Below, piece after piece: positions 57,982 to 64,000 of a DNA stretch of 64,000 bases. Source of the DNA: Nocardia carnea (GTDB taxonomy: Bacteria > Actinomycetota > Actinomycetes > Mycobacteriales > Mycobacteriaceae); NCBI RefSeq assembly GCF_029868325.1, contig NZ_JARWNW010000096.1:42832-106831 (forward strand). The letters run 5' to 3'. How positions within the stretch are numbered: position 1 is the first letter of the stretch; the number at the start of each line of letters is the position of its first letter. The notes beneath the pieces were generated by a model. The model was not told where the DNA came from. It made no database searches and saw nothing but the letters and a program-made list of their open reading frames with translations. Made by a program: the position numbers and the translations under genes.

Positions 57982-58764
57982 GTGACGAAAGCAGCGCCGG
58001 CGGCCGGCCCGGACCCCGACCATCGCCCGACCGAGGCCACCGCGGCGGTCGCACCGGCCCCGGATCCGGACGCACGGCGCGACGACGATACGGCAGCCGG
58101 ACCCCTCGAAAACGAACCCGGCCCCACGGAATGGGGCGAGCACCCGCACGGCGCCGGCCCGTGGGCCGAGGAACACACCGGCCCGCCGCCGGAGGACGAC
58201 CGGCTCGATCCGGTGCTGCTCGCGGAAGGCGATCGACGCAATGTGGTCGACGCGTACCGATACTGGACCCGGGAGGCGATCGTCGCCGATATCGACCGGC
58301 GCCGCCACCCCTTCCATATCGCCATCGAGAATTTCGGGCACGACGCCAATATCGGCACCGTGGTGCGCACCGCCAACGCCTTCGCCGCCGGCGCGGTACA
58401 TATCGTCGGCCGCCGCCGCTGGAACCGGCGCGGCGCCATGGTCACCGACCGCTACCAGCACATCGTCCACCACCCCGATATCGAAGCGCTGCTGGAATTC
58501 ACCACCTCCGAGGACCTGAGTGTGGTGGCCGTGGACAATGTGCCGGGCTCGGTGCCGCTGGAAACCGTGCGCCTGCCGCGGCGATGCATGCTGCTGTTCG
58601 GTCAGGAGGGCCCCGGGGTGAGCGACGGCGCCCGCGATGCCGCGGTGCTCACCGTATCCATCGCCCAGTTCGGGTCCACCCGCAGTATCAACGCGGGTGT
58701 TGCGGCGGGTATCGCCATGCACACCTGGATCCGCCAGCACGCCGACCTCACCACCGCCTGGTGA
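57982..58764 (+). CDS. SpoU/TrmH family RNA methyltransferase (Rv0380c-like)
   Basis: About 260 residues from GTG 57982; the upstream part of the open frame is low-quality. After a 75-residue acidic disordered N-terminus comes the knotted SPOUT domain: motif 1 IENFGHDANIGTVVRTANAF, motif 2 LLFGQEGPGVSDGARD and motif 3 GSTRSINAGVAAGIAMH. These bind SAM in the deep trefoil knot. Likely methylates a ribose 2'-OH in tRNA or rRNA. Confidence 0.93.
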   Translation: MTKAAPAAGPDPDHRPTEATAAVAPAPDPDARRDDDTAAGPLENEPGPTEWGEHPHGAGPWAEEHTGPPPEDDRLDPVLLAEGDRRNVVDAYRYWTREAIVADIDRRRHPFHIAIENFGHDANIGTVVRTANAFAAGAVHIVGRRRWNRRGAMVTDRYQHIVHHPDIEALLEFTTSEDLSVVAVDNVPGSVPLETVRLPRRCMLLFGQEGPGVSDGARDAAVLTVSIAQFGSTRSINAGVAAGIAMHTWIRQHADLTTAW

Positions 58765-58804
58765 CGATCACCGGCCCGGCCTTCGGTGAACCTCTCGGCG
58801 GATA

Positions 58805-59119
58805 TCAGGCCGAAGCCGCCCCGATGATCGCCAGCACGATGAAGAAGACGACCACGAGCAGATAGAGGATCAGCACCACCGATGTGACGATGCCGAGGAC
58901 ATAACCGATCATCACATTGCTGCGGCCACCGACGGTGCCGCCGGAGGCGTCGATCTCGTTGAGCGCCTTCTTACCCATCACCCATGCGAACGGACCGCAG
59001 ATCGCGCAGAACAGACTGACGATCCCGAGGACCAGCACGGTGGTGGTCTGCGGATGGTCCGGCGGCGGCGGACCGTATCCGGGATATCCGTACCCGGGCG
59101 GCGGGGTGGGGTAACTCAT
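58805..59119 (-). CDS. DUF4190 small membrane protein
   Basis: 104 residues from ATG 59119. A Pro/Gly/Tyr-rich N-terminus (PTPPPGYGYPGYGPPPPDHP) and two transmembrane helices (VLVLGIVSLFCAICGPFAWV and MIGYVLGIVTSVVLILYLLV) with GKKALNEIDASGG between, the DUF4190 pattern. Function unknown; common in actinobacteria. Its start is about 70 bases from a tandem-repeat block. Confidence 0.88.
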   Translation of the reverse strand: MSYPTPPPGYGYPGYGPPPPDHPQTTTVLVLGIVSLFCAICGPFAWVMGKKALNEIDASGGTVGGRSNVMIGYVLGIVTSVVLILYLLVVVFFIVLAIIGAASA

Positions 59120-59190
59120 GCGTGGATAGTAACCGCACCGGTCGACACCGCACGACCGGAAAACCGCAGGCGGAGGCTCGGTATCGCAGC

Positions 59191-59391
59191 TGCCCCTCGA
59201 CCTCCATCTCGCGAGCGCGCCTCGAGACCACTACTGCGAGTGCGCCTCCAGCTCAGTACGGAGTGTGTGCCCCCGGAACACCATCGAACCTGCGCCCCCA
59301 GAACACCACCGAGCCGTGCGCCCCCGGATCAGCACCGAGCATGCGCCCCCGGATCAGCGTCGAGTGTGCGCCTCGGGATCGGCGAGCAGGA
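59191..59391. repeat. 25-bp tandem repeat (VNTR-like), about eight units
   Basis: Units begin at 59191, 59216, 59241, 59266, 59291, 59317, 59342 and 59367, i.e. a 25-bp period with one 26-bp step. The best-conserved centre is close to TGCGCCCCCGGATCAGCACC followed by GAGTG; outer units are degenerate. The block lies between DUF4190 and the lysoplasmalogenase gene, and the last two units overlap the final codons and stop (59354) of the latter. Not a CRISPR array because there are no unique spacers. Confidence 0.75.
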
Positions 59392-60046
59392 ACTGGGCGC
59401 CGCCGTAGGTTGCCAGGATGATCCCCTCGATAACCCGGCGCGATCGCTGTCCGCGGGCGAACAGCCGCCGCACCACGATGAGACCGTCGGAAACCGTGAA
59501 CAGCAGGGCGCCCAGGCCGAGCCGGCTGCGCGGATCGGCATCGGGAATATTGAGCCCGGCAATATTTTTCGACCCCGGCGCCAGCGCCGCATCGGAAGCG
59601 AGTACCGCCGCGCTGCCCAGAGTCAGACCGTAGGCGCTCAACGGCGCGGCGAGCACAGGAGCCTTGGCACGCAACATCCCCGCGGCCCCCGCCCAGGCCA
59701 GTACGCGTGGAATGACGGTATTCGGCCGCGGACGCGCGCCCCGGCGCCACCACAGCGTCGCGTACCCACTCTGCATCACGGCGAACGACGAGGCACCGGC
59801 GATCAACCGGCGATCGTCATCGGGTTCGATGAGCAGCACATCACCGACGGTCGCGGCGCCGAGCGACCCCAGCAGCAGGGTGCGTTCCGGCGGCGCGATA
59901 TCCGCTGTGCTGGTGGCGATATCGGCCGCCAGTAACGGCATCATCAACGGTTTCGCCGCCCACTGCAACGATTGCCGCCCGGTCAGCGCACCCGCCACGG
60001 TGACCGCTGTCGCGACCAGATACCCCGCGCGGAAGGGCCGCATCAC
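59354..60046 (-). CDS. Lysoplasmalogenase-like membrane protein (YhhN/TMEM86 family)
   Basis: About 230 residues from GTG 60046 or ATG 60043. Multi-helix membrane protein with the YhhN pattern: AAKPLMMPLLAADIA, LLGSLGAATVGDVLLIEPDD and LLFTVSDGLIVVRRL, in which the conserved acidic residues cluster. Homologues hydrolyse lysoplasmalogen or related ether lipids. Its start touches the stop of the upstream ketoacyl synthase gene (TAGTGATG), so the two are coupled. The 3' end lies inside a tandem repeat. Confidence 0.83.
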   Translation of the reverse strand: MMRPFRAGYLVATAVTVAGALTGRQSLQWAAKPLMMPLLAADIATSTADIAPPERTLLLGSLGAATVGDVLLIEPDDDRRLIAGASSFAVMQSGYATLWWRRGARPRPNTVIPRVLAWAGAAGMLRAKAPVLAAPLSAYGLTLGSAAVLASDAALAPGSKNIAGLNIPDADPRSRLGLGALLFTVSDGLIVVRRLFARGQRSRRVIEGIILATYGGAQFLLADPEAHTRR

Positions 60047-61113
60047 TACAGGCTCGCCTCGGCGGGCGCAGGCGGCAGGGTGACGACCTGGCCCGCATAG
60101 CTGAGCCCCGCGCCGAAACCGAGCAGCAGCGCGAGCTGCCCGCCCTTGGCTTTACCGGTCGCGAGCATCTCCTCCATGGCCAGCGGAATCGAGGCCGCGG
60201 ACGTGTTTCCGGTGTTCTCGATATCGCCCGCCATCGGAATATCGTCGGCCAAGCCGAGATTCTTCTTCATCAGCTCGTTGATCCGGGCATTGGCCTGATG
60301 CGGGATGAAGACCTCGATATCTTCCTTCGACACCCCGGCCATATCCAGCGCCGTGGACAACGCACGCGGCAGGGTAACGGCCGCCCAGCGGAAAACGCGG
60401 GGCCCCTCCATCCGCAACGCCATCCGGCCGACCGGCTCCACTTCGGGATCGGTGCCCTGCAGGTCCTGCGCCCGCTGCATGTAATCGATGAAGTTGACGT
60501 CCTGTTTGATGGCATCGGCGTTCTCGCCGTCGCTGCCCCAGACCGTCGGCGAGATCCCGTTCTCCTCGCTCGGCCCGATCACCACCGCGCCCGCGCCGTC
60601 GCCGAAGATGAACGCCGTCCCCCGGTCGGTGGGGTCGATCCCGATGGTCATCGTCTCGGCGCCGATGAGCAGGACGTATTCGGCGGAACCGGCGCGGATC
60701 ATATCCGCGGCCACACCCAGCCCGTAGCCGAAGCCACCGCAGCCGGAGGTGAGATCGAAGGCGGGAATACCGTTCATCCCCAGATCACTGGCGACGATCG
60801 GGGCGCCGTGCGGGGTCAGCATCGGCCAGCTGGACGTGGCCAGGATCAGCGCGCCGATCCGCGAGGGGTCTACTCCGCTGTTGCGCAGCGCCCGTCCACC
60901 GGCGGCCACCGAGATCGACCGCAGCGATTCGTCGCCGCTGATCCAGCGCCGGTTGCGGATACCGCTGCGCTCGAAAATCCACTCATCCGAGGAGTCCAGT
61001 ACCTGGCACACCTCGTCGTTGCTGACCACGCGCTGCGGCCGGTAGGCACCGATTCCGAGCATCGCGACGTTGTCGTGCCCCTTTTTGCCCGCAATGCTCA
61101 CCACGACGCTCAC
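60046..61113 (-). CDS. 3-Oxoacyl-ACP synthase III (FabH/KAS III family)
   Basis: 355 residues from GTG 61113. Thiolase-fold condensing enzyme with the complete catalytic triad: Cys125 (TSGCGGFGYG), His272 (FIPHQANARI) and Asn303 (NTGNTSAAS). SSDEWIFERSGIRNR is the usual FabH N-terminal signature. It may be an extra KAS III for specialised fatty acids or the initiator; mycobacteria have their main FabH elsewhere. Downstream of pyrE by 72 bases and coupled to the lysoplasmalogenase gene. Confidence 0.9.
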   Translation of the reverse strand: MSVVVSIAGKKGHDNVAMLGIGAYRPQRVVSNDEVCQVLDSSDEWIFERSGIRNRRWISGDESLRSISVAAGGRALRNSGVDPSRIGALILATSSWPMLTPHGAPIVASDLGMNGIPAFDLTSGCGGFGYGLGVAADMIRAGSAEYVLLIGAETMTIGIDPTDRGTAFIFGDGAGAVVIGPSEENGISPTVWGSDGENADAIKQDVNFIDYMQRAQDLQGTDPEVEPVGRMALRMEGPRVFRWAAVTLPRALSTALDMAGVSKEDIEVFIPHQANARINELMKKNLGLADDIPMAGDIENTGNTSAASIPLAMEEMLATGKAKGGQLALLLGFGAGLSYAGQVVTLPPAPAEASL

Positions 61114-61185
61114 GACCCTTCACTCACTGTTCTGACGGATTCCCAGGCTAACGGAGCCGGATACGACGTCGAACAGCCCGTCGGT

Positions 61186-61734
61186 TCAGCCCAGTGCCAG
61201 ATCCTTCAGACCGAGTATGGAGCGATAGGGCAGCCCTTCGTCGGCGATCACGCGATCCGCGCCGGTTTCTCGGTCGACCACGGTGGCCACCCCGACCACC
61301 GTCGCACCCACCTCGCGCAACGCGCGCACGGCGGTCAGCGGGGAATTCCCGGTGGTCGTGGTGTCCTCCACGACCAGTACCCGTTTGCCGACCACATCCG
61401 GGCCCTCGACCTGCCGTTGCATCCCGTGGGTTTTCGCGGCCTTGCGCACCACGAACGCGTCGATGGGCCGGCCCGGTGCGTGCATCACCGCGAGCGCGAC
61501 CGGATCGGCGCCCATGGTGAGCCCGCCGATCGCGTCGAATTCCCAGTCCGCGACCAGTTCCCGCAGCAGTTTGCCGATCAGCGGACCGGCGCGGTGGTGC
61601 AGGGTCGCCCGCCGCAGGTCGACGTAGTAGTCGGCCTCTTTTCCGGAGGACAATGTCACCTTGCCGTGCACGACGGCTAAATCGCGCACCAGCCCGGCCA
61701 AGACATCCCGGTCGGTCGTTGCCTGGTCGATCAT
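61186..61734 (-). CDS. pyrE: Orotate phosphoribosyltransferase
   Basis: 182 residues from ATG 61734. Converts orotate and PRPP to orotidine monophosphate in pyrimidine synthesis. Seen: the PRPP-binding motif VLVVEDTTTTGNS, flexible loop lysines near VVRKAAKTHGMQRQVEG, and the substrate region ADYYVDLRRATLHHRAG. Same neighbour (Rv0383c-like gene) as in mycobacteria. Confidence 0.96.
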   Translation of the reverse strand: MIDQATTDRDVLAGLVRDLAVVHGKVTLSSGKEADYYVDLRRATLHHRAGPLIGKLLRELVADWEFDAIGGLTMGADPVALAVMHAPGRPIDAFVVRKAAKTHGMQRQVEGPDVVGKRVLVVEDTTTTGNSPLTAVRALREVGATVVGVATVVDRETGADRVIADEGLPYRSILGLKDLALG

Positions 61735-61859
61735 CGGTGTCCTTCCGCCCGTGGAGGCGAGTCGCGGCGAGTACGGTCGCGGCGCCTGCTCGGCGCCTTC
61801 CGAGCAGGATACGGGGGCGCCGCCACGGCGGTTACCGCAGGTCGCGAGTCATCGCGGAG

Positions 61860-62918
61860 CTACTGCGGCACCGGACCCTGGTACGGCCGGAAACCAGGGT
61901 GGAAGGGCCCGCCTGGCAACCGGGGGGCGTGCTCGTCGTCGGCGACGGAATCACGGCGGCCGGGGGCGGGCCGATCCGGTTCCTCGGCTCCGCCGGACCG
62001 CGCACCGGCCGGTTCGGGGCGCGGGGGGCGATTCGCGGGCCGGGCGTCCGGCACCACGGCCAGGCTCGGCCGGCGCGGCGGTACCTCGTCACCGGGAATG
62101 CCCCGGTCGTCCTGGTCGCCGGCTTCTTCCGGAGTGTCGCGGCGGTAGCGGACGTTGGGCCCCGGGTGACCGTAGTCGTCGTCGGGGTACTCGTCGTAAT
62201 CGTCGTACTCGTCGTCCGGGCCGCCCGGAGCATCGTCGTCGTACTCCGCCGAACGGATGCGGGCCCGGGGATGTGCGGGGCGGGGATCCTGCTCGTCGTT
62301 GCGGTTCTCGTTGACCGGCGGTAGCACGTGCAGCAGACCGGACAGCCGCAGGACGGCGTCGATACCGGTCTCCCAGTCCTTCGGGGAGGTGCCGACGGGG
62401 AGCATGCCGAGGGTCCAATTGCCCTCGCTCCACAGCATCTGCACCGTATCGGACAGCGATTCGATGAACGCGACCATCCGCTGATCCACCGCGTGCCGGG
62501 CGATCTCCGGGTTGGTCGCGAACACCACCCGGTCACCGATGGCACCGAGCAGTTCCAGATCGGCGTCCTTGGGCGGATTCATCGTCTTCACCCGCATATC
62601 GACGTCGATATCCGAGCCGATCTGCCGGCGCACCGCGACCAGTGTCGCCGAGTCCTCCAGATCCAGCAGCACGAATTTCTCGCCCTTGCGGATACCGGTC
62701 ACCACATCGACCGCCGTCAGGTACCCGAGCTTGGCCAGCGCACCGCGCCGCCAGGTCGAGGCGAGCGCCGGTTCCACCGACACATAGGTGTATCCCTGGG
62801 CTTTCGCCCACACCTGCCGCGCGTGACCGGTCCGCTGCCGCTGGCGCCGGTCGAAATAGAGCAGCACGATCGCACCCGCGAGGGTGATTGCCGCCAGCCC
62901 GAACCACATTGCCGTCAT
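61860..62918 (-). CDS. Rv0383c-like membrane-anchored protein
   Basis: 352 residues from ATG 62918. One N-terminal transmembrane helix (MWFGLAAITLAGAIVLLYF), a conserved globular region (about 40-210, including KAQGYTYVSVEPALASTWRR and WTLGMLPVGTSPKDWE), then an acidic, tyrosine-rich disordered tail (DDEYDDYDEYPDDDY region) ending in Pro/Arg. In mycobacteria this protein lies next to pyrE; no function is established. Probably in one transcript with pyrE, 125 bases downstream. Confidence 0.82.
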   Translation of the reverse strand: MTAMWFGLAAITLAGAIVLLYFDRRQRQRTGHARQVWAKAQGYTYVSVEPALASTWRRGALAKLGYLTAVDVVTGIRKGEKFVLLDLEDSATLVAVRRQIGSDIDVDMRVKTMNPPKDADLELLGAIGDRVVFATNPEIARHAVDQRMVAFIESLSDTVQMLWSEGNWTLGMLPVGTSPKDWETGIDAVLRLSGLLHVLPPVNENRNDEQDPRPAHPRARIRSAEYDDDAPGGPDDEYDDYDEYPDDDYGHPGPNVRYRRDTPEEAGDQDDRGIPGDEVPPRRPSLAVVPDARPANRPPRPEPAGARSGGAEEPDRPAPGRRDSVADDEHAPRLPGGPFHPGFRPYQGPVPQ

Positions 62919-62983
62919 CGTCGCCTAGCCTATCCACCCGCCCGGCGTAATGCCGGGCACCCACACTGCGCGCCGCGGTTTTC

Positions 62984-63790
62984 TCATCGGCCGCCCCCGT
63001 CGAGGGCGGTGCTGATGATCACCTCGGCCTGAATGGATCCGTCCGGGCTCTGCTGCCCCTGCACGATCACCAGATCCCCGGCGGGCAGCGCATCGACCGT
63101 GGCGCCCGCCAGCGATATCACCTGGGTGGCCTCGGTCGTATGCACCGTGACCTCGGTGCCGGTGAGAGTGCTCAGGGTCAGTGTGCCACCACTGTTGGAG
63201 CTGATCGTGCCCATGGTGGTGCCGCCGGCGTCCGGGTCGTTCGGATCCCCCGAATCGGGCACACCCGGGTCGCCCGGCAGCGGCGGTAGCTCGGGGAACG
63301 ATTCCTCGGGCAGCGGCGGAACCTGCCTGCCGAGCGTCCGGCTGGTTGTCGTGTCGCCGCCGGCGGTGGATTGTGAATCGTCACCGCTGAACAGCATCCC
63401 GGCACCGACACCGGCCAAGCCGATCAGCACGATCGCGGCCAGTCCGACGCCCAGCCAGATACCGGTTTTGTTCGACGGCGGCCGCGGCGGTTCCTGCCCG
63501 GGTAGGGGGCCACCGGGCTGCCCGTACGGATCCTGCGGGCCCGGGCCACCAGCGCCCCATTGCGGGTTGCCGTAGGCGTAGCTGTCATAGGTCGGCATTT
63601 CCCGGGTCGGGTTGGGCCCCTGACCCCAACCGCCGTAGGGATCGGTACCCGGGTAGGCCGTGGTCGGCTCCACGAAGCCCGGGCCGTCGGCCATGGGCAT
63701 TTTCTCGGTCGCCGATTCTCCCGGCTGACCCAGGCGCTGGGTCGGATCGTCGTCCGGCCGCCTTGCCCAGGGATCGTTCGGGTTGGTCAT
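62984..63790 (-). CDS. DUF5666-like single-pass membrane protein
   Basis: 268 residues from ATG 63790 (the frame is open further upstream but lacks features). N-terminal Pro/Gly/Tyr-rich cytoplasmic segment of about 110 residues, one transmembrane helix (IWLGVGLAAIVLIGLAGVGA), a Pro/Asp/Gly linker, and a C-terminal beta-rich domain GTISSNSGGTLTLSTLTGTE ... LPAGDLVIVQG ... DGSIQAEVI, the DUF5666 pattern. Envelope-associated, function unknown. First gene in the right-edge minus-strand series. Confidence 0.78.
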   Translation of the reverse strand: MTNPNDPWARRPDDDPTQRLGQPGESATEKMPMADGPGFVEPTTAYPGTDPYGGWGQGPNPTREMPTYDSYAYGNPQWGAGGPGPQDPYGQPGGPLPGQEPPRPPSNKTGIWLGVGLAAIVLIGLAGVGAGMLFSGDDSQSTAGGDTTTSRTLGRQVPPLPEESFPELPPLPGDPGVPDSGDPNDPDAGGTTMGTISSNSGGTLTLSTLTGTEVTVHTTEATQVISLAGATVDALPAGDLVIVQGQQSPDGSIQAEVIISTALDGGGR

Positions 63791-63954
63791 GCCATCCAGA
63801 CTAAGCGGTATCTCTGCGACGGTTCGGGCCCTGCGCATAAACATGCCGACACCTCGACCCGCACCGCGATCCGCCGTGCATCTCGGCGAACCCGTGCTCA
63901 GGCCCGTGCTCCGCCCCTCCACCCCACTGTCCCCGCGAAGCCGCGTTGCGCAGA

Positions 63955-64000
63955 TCACCACGCCCGCGGGGGGCGGCCCCCCCCAGCCCCCCCGGGGGGG
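63955..64000. other. G/C homopolymer tract at the window edge
   Basis: The last 40 bases are almost only runs of G and C (six G, then several seven-to-eight-base C and G runs). This resembles the patch at 5145-5210 and is typical of low-quality contig ends. The region 63791-63954 holds no recognisable gene. Confidence 0.4.

Noticed and set aside
59191..59391. CRISPR array
   Set aside because: Units are contiguous with a 25-bp period; there are no unique spacers and no cas genes nearby.

Overview
The window is very GC-rich, densely packed actinobacterial chromosome. The gene content points to a mycolic-acid actinomycete, most likely Nocardia. It carries the GlnX-GlnH-PknG nutrient-sensing operon, an F420-dependent glucose-6-phosphate dehydrogenase with the known active-site residues, an EmbR-type OmpR/BTAD/FHA regulator, a GH76 mannanase-like protein next to DedA proteins, and a SAM-IV riboswitch ahead of rhodanese-metZ. 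Many neighbourhoods match, from memory, the Mycobacterium tuberculosis interval from about Rv0357c to Rv0417, but in rearranged order and broken up by accessory genes. No rRNA, tRNA, CRISPR array, insertion sequence or prophage was recognised.

Left third (1-30 kb). thiE is divergent from thiO-thiS-thiG (thiamine thiazole and coupling steps). An ABC exporter pair and a class III nucleotide cyclase follow. Next come a leaderless CHAP-domain hydrolase, a stand-alone remnant of the DnaE C-terminus, and a mutT3/pyrimidine-reductase/deaminase operon. glnX-glnH-pknG is divergent from mutT3. A run of small regulator-target modules follows: TetR with a quinone-oxidoreductase-like MDR enzyme; MerR with an NAD(P)H-quinone reductase (classical 19-bp-spacer MerR promoter); an ABC exporter with its own XRE regulator and a 10-bp-arm palindrome; and peptide deformylase divergent from a PadR regulator. 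alpha-Methylacyl-CoA racemase, Ogt, MOSC, DUF456 and amidohydrolase genes lie between them. fprA ends this part and has an IdeR-like iron box upstream.

Middle (30-45 kb). A SAM-IV riboswitch precedes rhodanese-metZ (methionine biosynthesis). A NagD-type phosphatase, fgd1, pta-ackA (acetate/acetyl-CoA interconversion) and a MocR-type regulator follow. After these come small lipoproteins, a large LuxR-family ATPase regulator and an excalibur-domain secreted protein.

Right third (44.8-64 kb). This holds an 807-residue acidic single-pass membrane protein, a DUF3151 gene and a FUSC-family transporter. An M50 protease and an Rv0358-like gene are divergent from purA. The embR-like regulator and fba follow, then two tandem DedA genes convergent with GH76. 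A SpoU/TrmH methyltransferase comes next, then the pyrE-KAS III-lysoplasmalogenase cluster and two membrane proteins of unknown function.

Non-coding features worth noting are two copies of a compound hairpin element (27.7 and 52.4 kb), a 25-bp tandem repeat running into the 3' end of the lysoplasmalogenase gene, several strong GC hairpin terminators, and two G/C homopolymer patches (about 5.15 kb and the right edge) that may be assembly artefacts.
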